From positions 426,411 to 490,410 of the forward strand of contig NC_027866.1 of NCBI RefSeq assembly GCF_000187245.1: a DNA stretch of 64,000 nt, in the 5' to 3' direction. Below are positions 1 to 7,834 of the stretch, piece after piece (position 1 is the stretch's first letter; the number at the start of each line of letters is the position of its first letter). The position numbers and the translations under genes were made by a program. This DNA comes from Ogataea parapolymorpha DL-1 (lineage: Eukaryota; Ascomycota; Pichiomycetes; Pichiales; Pichiaceae). Below the pieces are notes generated by a model. It searched no databases and was not told the origin of the DNA. It saw only the letters and a list, made by a program, of their open reading frames with translations.

Positions 1-1737
1 TGTCTGCGGAGTACGTGGATAAATTTTATGCGTTTCCGAAACGCTTTTCGTGATGGACGAGGACCGCGAGTCTCCTGCGTTGGCGATCGAAGAAGACGTC
101 GATCCGCAGCTGCCTATTTTGCATGACTTGATCTGGAAACACACCGACGACTTGCGCTTGGTTCCCGTGTAGAAGTCTTCTATTTCAGACGTGAGAATCG
201 ACGACTCCTCGTTCGCGGTCATGCTGGTTGTGTCTGTCGAGGTTCCTCCGGAACGCTCAGCTTCGAGTCCCGACAAAGGATCGTCCTTAAGCGGTGTTGT
301 TCTGCGTTCTCTGTAGGACGGAGATTTCGAAAACTTGGCGTACGGCTTGGGCGTCAGGTCTGTTTCCTCGAATTCCGAGTCCTCGTCGAACTCGTCACTG
401 ACTTGTGAGGAGTCCGAGTCTGGTCGTTTGCGGAACTCGAGGATCTCAATAGGCTCGTCCTCCTCGAGAACACCGAGATTTCCTGTTTTTGGAGCAGCCA
501 GTTGCGGCGTAGCGTCTCTTTGCACACCGTTGGCGGTGTCGAAGACGAGTCGGATGGCTTCTGCGCGCGGAGCCAAAAGACCGTCGGCCAGATTATCTGC
601 CGTGCGGTTCAGCTTCTTATACAGCGCCTCGTCGAACGTTGTTTGCGGAACAGTTTCGGTGCTAGGGTTGGTAGCAACTTTGTCCTCGTATCCGCTCACC
701 ATCCACGGATCTCTGAGCAACTGGTCAATCGAGTACCTTGCGTCAGGATCCACAATCAGAAGATTGGCAATTAACCGTTTACAGTCATCCGAGACCTCGT
801 CGAACCACGGACTCAAAAACTTGTAGTCACCTCTTGACACTTTGGTGCTGATATCCTTCGAATCCTGCGTAGCAGAGTAGAAAGGCGGGAAGCCAACTAC
901 CAGAGTGTACAAAACACAACCAATGGCCCACATATCCACTTTTTTCGTGTATCCAAGGTTCATATGCTGTTCGGGAGAAGTGTATCCAACGGTTCCGCAA
1001 GGTGTCTTGGCCTGCATGTTTTCGTTGTACAGGACGGTAGAAAGCCCAAAGTCTGCGAGTTTGACGACTCCGATACCGGCAGAGCCGTATTCCGGGATGA
1101 ATTTGCCCTCGTCCAGTTTGTTGTTATCGTCCGAACGCCGTCTGGCCTTGTTCTGCTCCTGTTTGGAGCGAGGAAACATCTCAGTCGGGACAAATAGCAA
1201 GTTTTCGGGCTTGATGTCGCGATGCACAATTCCCTGCGAATGCAGATACTTGACAGCGCTGGCGACCTGTCTAATCACGTGCCTCGACAAGTCCTCGCTG
1301 AAATAAGTGTATTTGATAATCTGGTTGAAAATCTCTCCTCCGCTCACGTATTCCAGGAACAGAAAGCAATATCTGGAGTTGTATGAGTTTTGGTAGTTGT
1401 ACAGCTTGGTGATGTTCTTGTGGTCCAATTTGGACATGATGCTGATCTCTTTGAGCACAGAGTTGATTTGTTCGGGTTTCATGTTTGTTTTGTCGATGAT
1501 CTTGATGGCTACAAACTCCTGTGTTTCGGTGTCGAGCGCCTTTACCACCACGGAAAATGCTCCCTCGCCGATCTTTTCTAGCAAAGTGTATCTGGGCGAC
1601 AGTTCTGAGTAAAATTGGGCGAACTCCGGAGGGATCGCGGGAGGAGGGCCTGAGTCCGTGTTGTTTGGGTCCACGGGGCCCGTTTCGGGGCCTGTCGACC
1701 GGCTCTTCTTGACTATATTTTTGAACAGCCCAAGCAT
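1..1737 (-). CDS. RCK2: RCK1/RCK2-like Ser/Thr protein kinase (C-terminus cut by window edge)
   Basis: Reading from the ATG at 1737, the frame stays open for 579 codons to the window edge, so the C-terminus is missing. The kinase domain spans roughly residues 50-390: glycine loop IGEGAFSVV (about 56), VAIK lysine 79, HRDIKPEN (Asp174), DFG (Asp229), then a TPCGTVGYTSPE activation segment and VDMWAIGCVLYT. About 50 residues separate HRD from DFG, an insert typical of Rck1/Rck2, the MAPKAP-type kinases acting downstream of Hog1 in stress signalling. The tail is Ser- and acid-rich, as in the regulatory tail of that family. The family call is firm; the choice between RCK1 and RCK2 is not. The upstream neighbour is a WD40 gene on the same strand. 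Confidence 0.85.
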   Translation of the reverse strand, partial: MLGLFKNIVKKSRSTGPETGPVDPNNTDSGPPPAIPPEFAQFYSELSPRYTLLEKIGEGAFSVVVKALDTETQEFVAIKIIDKTNMKPEQINSVLKEISIMSKLDHKNITKLYNYQNSYNSRYCFLFLEYVSGGEIFNQIIKYTYFSEDLSRHVIRQVASAVKYLHSQGIVHRDIKPENLLFVPTEMFPRSKQEQNKARRRSDDNNKLDEGKFIPEYGSAGIGVVKLADFGLSTVLYNENMQAKTPCGTVGYTSPEQHMNLGYTKKVDMWAIGCVLYTLVVGFPPFYSATQDSKDISTKVSRGDYKFLSPWFDEVSDDCKRLIANLLIVDPDARYSIDQLLRDPWMVSGYEDKVATNPSTETVPQTTFDEALYKKLNRTADNLADGLLAPRAEAIRLVFDTANGVQRDATPQLAAPKTGNLGVLEEDEPIEILEFRKRPDSDSSQVSDEFDEDSEFEETDLTPKPYAKFSKSPSYRERRTTPLKDDPLSGLEAERSGGTSTDTTSMTANEESSILTSEIEDFYTGTKRKSSVCFQIKSCKIGSCGSTSSSIANAGDSRSSSITKSVSETHKIYPRTPQT

Positions 1738-1897
1738 GGCTAGCAATGACTAAGCAAAGAACCTTGACAGGGTTCTTGGAACTTCACGGCGAAAGTGGCT
1801 CTGATAGCAGTAGAGAAGAAAACAGGCGAGTGAGAAATAATTAAAAAAAATTAGGAGCCCCGCAAAAATGCTCCGTGCTACAGTAGCAGCACAACTA

Positions 1898-2770
1898 TTA
1901 ATAAATATTCTGGTCAAGGTTATAGATATATCCCCCAGTGGAGGCACACAGGCCCCCTGTCCCGACAAAAGCAAGCCTCGTGAGCACTTCATCGCGCTCG
2001 CCCTGTAGCAGCGTCCTCTGGCTGTCCACCTCGACCACGCGGTCGCCGCCTGCCACCAAAGTTTCTCCCGCAAATGCAAAATCGACCCGATATTTTTCTT
2101 CGTCAACCACGACGGTGTGCTGCGATGTAATCTCATTATTTTTGCGCACAAAGTCGATCTCCACTATTCGGGCCGCGCCATGTAGCTTCGCAAAACACCG
2201 GCCGTACTTCCACGCCACCTGCGTCACGCTGATCCTGTCAAACATGTCGAAAACGATCTCTGTGTCCAGAGCAATGTTCCTGGCACCGCGCAGATCGAAA
2301 AGGTTCACCACCCCGTCGTTCCCGCCAGAAACAAACTGTGTGCCGCTAGAAACATAAATGCTGAGCACGTCATCTGTGTGATATCCTTGTAGAGTGCCAA
2401 TGGGCCGGCCTGAGACACGCGAGTCGTAGAAATCGACGCTTGTCCCGCCGCAGCCTGCTACCACGCCGTTGTCCAAATACGCCGCCTGGACGACGTTGGA
2501 GCCGTGCATCTTCACAACGGGCTGCAACGTCTCGATATCCCAGATTTTCACGTCTCCAGAGCAACTGAGCATCCGTTGGGGCTGCGCAGGGTCGAACCCC
2601 AGGAACGTGACTGGCTTGATGGTATCGTTGGCCAGCTCTGCGACGACTTTACCGTTCAAAACCGAGCTGAGTGCAATAGCAGGTGAGTCCACACATGCAC
2701 TCACGCATACTCGCCCGCTAGCTGACAATGCCAACGCCGTGACGGCGGAGGAGTGCGGTCGAAATGACAT
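1898..2770 (-). CDS. WD40-repeat protein, WDR89/YNL035C-like
   Basis: A frame of 290 codons with recurring WD40 signatures: SCSGDVKIWDIETL, GCGGTSVDFYDSR and SGGNDGVVNLFDLRG, each an SGxxD...W/F-D pattern. The whole protein would form a single beta propeller, with no other domain. I start it at the ATG at 2770, directly followed by SFRPHSSAVTAL. An in-frame ATG at 2794 would add eight residues but lies nearer the divergent MRPL33 start. Length and layout suit the WDR89-type yeast protein YNL035C, but paralogous WD40 proteins are hard to separate by eye. It shares a 62-bp divergent promoter with MRPL33. Confidence 0.75.
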   Translation of the reverse strand: MSFRPHSSAVTALALSASGRVCVSACVDSPAIALSSVLNGKVVAELANDTIKPVTFLGFDPAQPQRMLSCSGDVKIWDIETLQPVVKMHGSNVVQAAYLDNGVVAGCGGTSVDFYDSRVSGRPIGTLQGYHTDDVLSIYVSSGTQFVSGGNDGVVNLFDLRGARNIALDTEIVFDMFDRISVTQVAWKYGRCFAKLHGAARIVEIDFVRKNNEITSQHTVVVDEEKYRVDFAFAGETLVAGGDRVVEVDSQRTLLQGERDEVLTRLAFVGTGGLCASTGGYIYNLDQNIY

Positions 2771-2832
2771 GTATTTATTATTCCGGCAGTGCAAAATATA
2801 TAAAATTAATGCTGAAAAATATTCTCACCGAA

Positions 2833-3120
2833 ATGGCCACCCCCAAGTATTTCAAAGTGACGCAGTTGCGGTCTGCGATCGCGCTGCCCCAGAAAAAGAA
2901 GGAAACGTTGCTCAGACTCGGTCTTCACCGTAGGCATCAGACCGTGTTCCACAGAATATGCCCGCAACAGGCCGGTATGATTGCCACGGTCAAGGAGCTG
3001 GTGAAAGTGGAGCTTGCAGACGAGATGCTAACCAAGGACGAGATGAGAGAGCAGAGGAAATCGGACCCGGGCTTCACGATCGAAAAAGCCGTTTCTGGAA
3101 CCGCTTCCACGTCAAACTAG
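2833..3120 (+). CDS. MRPL33: Mitochondrial ribosomal protein uL30m (Mrpl33)
   Basis: This 95-residue protein belongs to the large mitoribosomal subunit. The sequence YFKVTQLRSAIALPQKKKET matches the L30 N-terminal strand and helix. VKELVKVELADEML and RKSDPGFTIEK closely match yeast Mrpl33 (86 aa), including the conserved KVKELVKVE and RKSNPGF segments. I chose the ATG at 2833 because family similarity begins within five residues of it; the longer frame upstream starts in AT-rich promoter sequence. It is transcribed divergently from the WD40 gene. Confidence 0.92.
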   Translation: MATPKYFKVTQLRSAIALPQKKKETLLRLGLHRRHQTVFHRICPQQAGMIATVKELVKVELADEMLTKDEMREQRKSDPGFTIEKAVSGTASTSN

Positions 3121-3180
3121 GCAAAACAGGCTACTGTATATAATGACCACGCTAATATATTGGATATCGAACAATGACGG

Positions 3181-3924
3181 CTAATCGTCCCTGAAAACCC
3201 CCAAATTTAACGGAGTCAACGCTCTCTCCGAAAGGGCCAGCTTGAGGTCCTCTGCGTCGATGCTGACGGTTTCCTTCGCGGACTCTTTCTCCATTCTGGA
3301 TGCCCGCACGTTGGACGTTTGCGGCCGCACCTCCTGCAGTATCGAGGTGTACAGTTCCGTGTCGCTGGAGACGAGCGAGTCGTCGACCATGCGCAAAATG
3401 GCCCGCTGCGAAATTGTCATCGAGCTGTCGAGTCTGTCGTTTCTGCGTTTCTTTAGCGAGCCCAGCCGTTGCAGCACCACCGGCGACGGAGCGGTCGAAT
3501 CGAACGACACGTCCAGTCTGTCTAGTGACCGTTTCGAGCCGATCGGGGTATCTGGGAATATTGCTGCAGACCTCTCCACGCTAACCCTGCCGTCTGGGCC
3601 GCAAGTGATGGTGGAAACTCCAAAAGTCAGGCCGCTGACTCTGTCTTCCTCGTAATGCGCAAAGACCCGTTTCAGAGGATCACATTTAGCTTGCTGAGTA
3701 CTGGAAGATACAGTGTACTTGATGTTGATTGGCTGTGAGTACTTCTGAACATTGTTTGGCTCGAAACGCACACTCGTGGTGAAATCGATGCCGTCTTTGG
3801 ACTGCAGTTCCGGCTTGGTGGCCACCACAGGGAACATGCACTCGTACGGAGCTGCATAGAGAGTGGCGAACTTGTATGCCGGCTGGCGAGTTATCACGCG
3901 GGGTCTGGTGTGTCTAGGAGGCAT
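3181..3924 (-). CDS. Hypothetical protein, unrecognised
   Basis: A 247-residue frame from the ATG at 3924 (PPRHTRPRVITRQP follows); an ATG six codons upstream is possible. I do not recognise the family. The N-terminal half looks globular (APYECMFPVVATKPELQ, GLTFGVSTITCGPDGRVSVE). The C-terminal half is Ser/Arg-rich, with the basic patch LGSLKKRRNDR and several SP or TP sites, which suggests a phospho-regulated, probably nuclear protein (inference only). The promoter shared with NAM9 holds an ACGCGT box inside a 14-bp palindrome, so cell-cycle control is conceivable. The frame is long, and base composition resembles that of neighbouring genes. Confidence 0.6.
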   Translation of the reverse strand: MPPRHTRPRVITRQPAYKFATLYAAPYECMFPVVATKPELQSKDGIDFTTSVRFEPNNVQKYSQPINIKYTVSSSTQQAKCDPLKRVFAHYEEDRVSGLTFGVSTITCGPDGRVSVERSAAIFPDTPIGSKRSLDRLDVSFDSTAPSPVVLQRLGSLKKRRNDRLDSSMTISQRAILRMVDDSLVSSDTELYTSILQEVRPQTSNVRASRMEKESAKETVSIDAEDLKLALSERALTPLNLGVFRDD

Positions 3925-4013
3925 GAAGAATTGAAGAGCCAAGTTTGGTGCGTCTGGACTATCTGTAATATCTTGCTATTTACCTATTGCCGTTTCTGGG
4001 ACTGTGATGAAAA

Positions 4014-4029
4014 ACGCGTCGATCGACGC
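4014..4029. promoter_or_regulatory. MCB-like ACGCGT within a 14-bp perfect palindrome
   Basis: Positions 4014-4019 read ACGCGT, the MluI cell-cycle box bound by MBF in yeasts. It overlaps the perfect palindrome GCGTCGATCGACGC (4016-4029). The site lies between divergent starts, 90 bp from the unknown gene and 60 bp from NAM9. Sequence only; a lone 6-mer also occurs by chance. Confidence 0.35.
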
Positions 4030-4088
4030 TAGCCGACGGCACTCGGCCTTTTTTGCAAAATTTTCGAAAAAATCGTTTTTCATCCACC

Positions 4089-5519
4089 ATGCCTAGAAAA
4101 GCCACAAACCTGTTCTCCCTTACACGGGGACGGGTGCGCATGGCACTGAACAAGCACAACCTGTTTAATTTCTACAAGGACCGTGCACCGATGTTCAAGG
4201 TAATGTCCATGTTCATGCAGAAATGGGACTCGAAACAAAAAACACGAGGATACCACGGAGAACACATCCCTGAGGGCAGATGGCTCAAGCTATTCCAGAA
4301 AAAACTGGATGGTGTGGCCCAGATGGATGCGTCGCTCAGTGGAAAGGCGAATGACGAGACTCCGATGGTGCTGCAGACGTTTGCGGTGCTGGAAAAGCGA
4401 CTCGATGTGGCCGTTTTCCGTGCCATGTTTGCCTCGTCGGTCAGACAAGCCAGACAGTTCATTCTCGCCGGCGACGTCAAGGTCAATGGCGTTCCTATCA
4501 AACACCCTTCGTACCCGTTGAGTCCTGGAGACGTGTTCAGCGTGGAGCCAGACAGGGTGTTACAGGCTTTGGGAGAAAAAAAACCTAGCTTGAAAGAGGC
4601 ATACAAGGTGGACAGAGAGCAGGTGATCCAATGGCAGAAATTTGTGAACCGTGCGAGGTCCGACCCACTCAACGTGTGGCAAAACCAAAGAAGTAAACAA
4701 AAGAAGATGAGACAGACGTATGGCGATCTGTACAACCCAGAGTTGCCTCCTCCAGAGCTGGACGATGTTGTGGCCCGTTTTGGCTCGCGTCAGGAGTCAA
4801 AAATCAACGAGCTCGGCAAAAAGCTGAATAGCATCACCAGAAACACGATTCTGGCCGATATCGTGAACACAGCCAAGGCCATCGAGGGAGAGGTGGATGC
4901 CAGTGTGTTCGAGCCCCAGTTCGGTGCTGCCCTAGCAAACAAATGTTTCAACATATACCAGATGGTGGCCAACAACAAGGCGTTGTTCGAGGGTGGCGAG
5001 GAGGAGATGAACGAGGAGATAACCAAGATATTGCCCAAGTATGTGAATGGCCAACCGCAGGGTAAGTTCTACGATGATACCAAGGCCAAGAAAGTGAAGC
5101 AGGCGCTGTCAGAGCTCAAGTCTGGGTATCTGGAGAAAGTCAGAAAAGACCACAAGGAGCAAGCTCCTTCTGAGGATGCGATCGTGTCCACCTGGGTGAG
5201 CAGACTCATCAAGCATCCTAAACTTCCTTCTTGGTCTGAAGTGCAAGAGAAGGGAGTGTACAAGGTGGACCTGCCGTGGCAGAAATCGATGTGGGGTCTC
5301 GAGGACCCTTCGAAACCGTACTTTACGCCATGGAGACCGCGTCAATTCATTGCTCCGTTCGCCGTGCTACCTAAACACATCGAAATTTCATTCCGCACGT
5401 GTCATGCGGTTTACATGAGAAACCCAATTGCCAGACCTGGCGAGTCTGAGGTTATCTCTCCATTCAGCCACGAGGCCCACGAAAGAGCATACATGTACTA
5501 TTCGAGAAAGGGGCTGTAA
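4089..5519 (+). CDS. NAM9: Mitochondrial ribosomal protein uS4m (Nam9)
   Basis: A 476-residue protein (yeast Nam9 is 486) of the mitochondrial small subunit. The start MPRKATNLFSLTRGRVR is nearly identical to Nam9. The RNA-binding S4 domain is clear at about residues 115-165: LDVAVFRAMFASSVRQARQF, then VKVNGVPIKHPSYPLSPGD. The C-terminus, with KPYFTPWRPRQFIAPFAVLP and PGESEVISPFSHEAHERAYMYY, is the Nam9-specific extension. An in-frame ATG 36 nt upstream (4053) gives no family similarity, so I use 4089. In S. cerevisiae, NAM9 mutants suppress mitochondrial nonsense mutations. Downstream lies MTQ1, another mitochondrial translation gene, in tandem after 98 bp. Confidence 0.97.
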   Translation: MPRKATNLFSLTRGRVRMALNKHNLFNFYKDRAPMFKVMSMFMQKWDSKQKTRGYHGEHIPEGRWLKLFQKKLDGVAQMDASLSGKANDETPMVLQTFAVLEKRLDVAVFRAMFASSVRQARQFILAGDVKVNGVPIKHPSYPLSPGDVFSVEPDRVLQALGEKKPSLKEAYKVDREQVIQWQKFVNRARSDPLNVWQNQRSKQKKMRQTYGDLYNPELPPPELDDVVARFGSRQESKINELGKKLNSITRNTILADIVNTAKAIEGEVDASVFEPQFGAALANKCFNIYQMVANNKALFEGGEEEMNEEITKILPKYVNGQPQGKFYDDTKAKKVKQALSELKSGYLEKVRKDHKEQAPSEDAIVSTWVSRLIKHPKLPSWSEVQEKGVYKVDLPWQKSMWGLEDPSKPYFTPWRPRQFIAPFAVLPKHIEISFRTCHAVYMRNPIARPGESEVISPFSHEAHERAYMYYSRKGL

Positions 5520-5552
5520 TGTATATAGACGACAATACAGGAAGTAAATTAT

Positions 5553-5597
5553 TTGGAAAATAATTTGGAAAATAATCTGGAAAATAATTCGGGAAAA
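5553..5597. repeat. 12-bp tandem repeat, about 3.5 copies
   Basis: Unit TTGGAAAATAAT at 5553, repeated at 5565, then CTGGAAAATAAT at 5577 and a partial copy from 5589. It fills about half of the 98-bp gap between NAM9 and MTQ1. It could act as the NAM9 3' end region or in the MTQ1 5' leader; no function is visible. Confidence 0.8.
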
Positions 5598-5617
5598 AAA
5601 TATGATTTAATTTATTC

Positions 5618-6427
5618 ATGTCATGGTTGCAGCTTCTCAAGTCCAAATTTCCCGCTAGCCAAGCAGCGCAGGAACTCCGTTGGATCCAGCAGGAGCTCCC
5701 CAAGTCCCAGTGGCAGACAGCCGTCGAACTAAGAGCCAAGCTGGTCCCGTTGCAATATATTCTCGGATCCCAGCCTTTTGGCGATCTGACAATAAAGTGC
5801 AAGCCAGGAGTCCTGATTCCGCGGAACGACACTGAGGAGTGGTGTGAGGAGCTCAAGCAGGTGATTAGAAAACGCGGCGAACCGGTCGAAGTGTTAGAGT
5901 ATTGCACAGGTTCTGGCTGCATTGGACTAAGCATAGCGACACTTACAAATGTCAAAAAAGTTATAGCGCTGGATATCAACAAACAGGCACTTGCTCTCAG
6001 CCAAGAAAATCTGCGATTAAATTCAGCAAAGGTTAAGGCAAAGGTCGAGTTCTACTATGGCGATCTACTGAAGCGTCAGTTCCCGCAAACGACCGCTACA
6101 CTGCTTCTTTCTAATCCACCATATATACCTCGAGAACACTTCAGCCCCGACGGAGGTGTGGAAGAGTCGGTCCTCAAATATGAGCCAGAAAATGCATTAG
6201 TGGGGAACCTCGAGTTTTACAGCGCGTTGTGCGAGCTCGTGAGCCAGGGAACGATCGAGGGCTTTGTCTTTGAGCTTGGCTACCGCGAACAGGCCGAGCA
6301 CACCAAAAGTCTTCTCCCGAGCTGGACCTGCGGTATCAGATACGATTCTCGCAAAAACATACGAAACGTTATTGGCTGGAAACCAAGCTGGAATATTTTA
6401 CAGTCTATGTGCGATGAAATTCTATGA
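5618..6427 (+). CDS. MTQ1: Mitochondrial release-factor glutamine N5-methyltransferase (HemK/PrmC family)
   Basis: This 269-residue SAM-dependent enzyme methylates the GGQ glutamine of the mitochondrial release factor Mrf1. An N-terminal helical release-factor-binding part includes PLQYILGSQPFGDLTIKCKPGVLIPR, the HemK signature. Motif I is EYCTGSGCIGLS (about residues 93-104), and the catalytic SNPPYIPREHF (NPPY) lies near residue 166. The N-terminus is amphipathic with few acidic residues, which fits mitochondrial import. Its stop codon overlaps the stop of the convergent TRM6 by 6 bp (6422-6427). Mtq2, the cytosolic relative, lacks this N-terminal domain, so MTQ1 is preferred. Confidence 0.92.
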   Translation: MSWLQLLKSKFPASQAAQELRWIQQELPKSQWQTAVELRAKLVPLQYILGSQPFGDLTIKCKPGVLIPRNDTEEWCEELKQVIRKRGEPVEVLEYCTGSGCIGLSIATLTNVKKVIALDINKQALALSQENLRLNSAKVKAKVEFYYGDLLKRQFPQTTATLLLSNPPYIPREHFSPDGGVEESVLKYEPENALVGNLEFYSALCELVSQGTIEGFVFELGYREQAEHTKSLLPSWTCGIRYDSRKNIRNVIGWKPSWNILQSMCDEIL

Positions 6428-7720
6428 AGCGGTCGACTCGTCGCTCTTACGCTTCTTGCCCCGTCCAACAGCCTGCACGCCCTCCACTGGCAAGACTCTC
6501 AGGCCGTGGAACACGTACCCTCCGCCAGCTCTGGAAGTCATTAATGGGTGCAATTTTCCAGGCACCGTCTGGTAGCGTCTGACTTTGGTTTCGGAAATGT
6601 TGGTCATGATCACTCGTTTATCTTTCTGCAAAACATGGTCGAGCTCAATCAGCATCTCCTTGTATTGGTGGTACGCAACGACTGGCCGCGAGCCTGACAA
6701 TGCTTCCAGAACACGAGGAATTAGAGTTGCCGGGTTCAAGGTGGAAATACTCACTACCGCATCAAGATCGTGGTTCGCAACCATCTCCAGTGTCTGTCTC
6801 AATTTTTCTGCCTTCGCCAGTCTTTTTGCATACATGTTCCGGCGCTGCGGCGGCATTTCCTCAATCTCCTGGTCTGTGAACTTGAAAACCTTGCCTGTGT
6901 CTTCGTCTGGCTCGAAAAACTCCAGGAAGCTGATTGGACGCAGAAATTTGTCCAGCTCAGCGTCAGTGTATCCAGCCTGTTTGAGTATCCATGTGTTTGG
7001 CTGGTCATTCTCATGCAACCATATGATTAAGCCCAGTCCTTGCATTCTTTCCAGAAGGGCATAGACCAACAATCCTCCGGTCTCGTCCAACACTAAATAG
7101 TTTCCACCGGGCATGATATTTGCATGGCTCATCATTAAACCCAACGTCTCTTCGCTCAAATCCAACACCCTTTGCGGGTCCTTTTCCCGGTAGTAGTAAT
7201 TGAGTAAGGCCGAGGAGCTAAGACTGTCAATTTGGAACCGTCTGGCAAACTTCTTCTGCTTTCTAGTTAAATACTTCTCTTGAGAAAATACAGTTTTTTT
7301 CTCAAATGCTTCGTGGCTCTGAATCATCTTTTCGATAATCTGACGTGCAACCTGATTACCCTCGCCCTCTTTCTTCATATTCTCGATATCCTGTGTCGTC
7401 AATTTCTGGATTTTCTGTCCAATATCTGTTAAATCTTTGTTATTAGCAGAGCTTTTAAGCTCTGGAATTGGGGTTCCGTCATTACTATCTTCGAGGTCTA
7501 CCAGCAAGTGCTTAATCGGGGACACTTTTTTGTCCGCAACGATCTCGAAAGCTTGTCCATAAGCGTATCCAAACGTTCCATCGACCAGAAAATGGCCAAA
7601 TTTGCCGAGATTGATTGTCCCTCCCGGTTTGAGCTGAACAATCCTAAGACTTCCTGACGGCATGGTCACGAGACAGTGCTCGTTTGGCGAGATCACCTTG
7701 TTCTGACCAATTTCGGGCAT
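6422..7720 (-). CDS. TRM6: tRNA m1A58 methyltransferase non-catalytic subunit (Trm6/Gcd10)
   Basis: A 432-residue subunit of the nuclear Trm6-Trm61 complex that makes m1A58 in tRNA, including initiator tRNA-Met. Family features: an N-terminal barrel (NEHCLVTMPSGSLRIVQLKPGG, LGKFGHFLVDGTFGYAYGQ), the central KKFARRFQIDSL helix region, and a degenerate Rossmann fold with DETGGLLVYALLERM. As expected for Trm6, no intact SAM-binding motif is seen. I start at 7720 (PEIGQNKVI follows) because the preceding 57 codons of open frame are AT-rich and lack similarity. It is divergent from NOP2 across 114 bp and convergent with MTQ1. Confidence 0.92.
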   Translation of the reverse strand: MPEIGQNKVISPNEHCLVTMPSGSLRIVQLKPGGTINLGKFGHFLVDGTFGYAYGQAFEIVADKKVSPIKHLLVDLEDSNDGTPIPELKSSANNKDLTDIGQKIQKLTTQDIENMKKEGEGNQVARQIIEKMIQSHEAFEKKTVFSQEKYLTRKQKKFARRFQIDSLSSSALLNYYYREKDPQRVLDLSEETLGLMMSHANIMPGGNYLVLDETGGLLVYALLERMQGLGLIIWLHENDQPNTWILKQAGYTDAELDKFLRPISFLEFFEPDEDTGKVFKFTDQEIEEMPPQRRNMYAKRLAKAEKLRQTLEMVANHDLDAVVSISTLNPATLIPRVLEALSGSRPVVAYHQYKEMLIELDHVLQKDKRVIMTNISETKVRRYQTVPGKLHPLMTSRAGGGYVFHGLRVLPVEGVQAVGRGKKRKSDESTAS

Positions 7721-7834
7721 TCTAGAGGTATAATTTTTTGATCTTGATTTTTTAATTTTTTTTGATACACCTCTGGAAACGGGACCAAAAAATTTACGTG
7801 AAAAATTTGAAAAAATATTTAGATAGACACAGAT

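Noticed and set aside
5062..5067. GTAAGT inside NAM9 as an intron 5' site
   Set aside because: The Nam9 frame is continuous and conserved across it, and no branch box and AG follow at a suitable distance.
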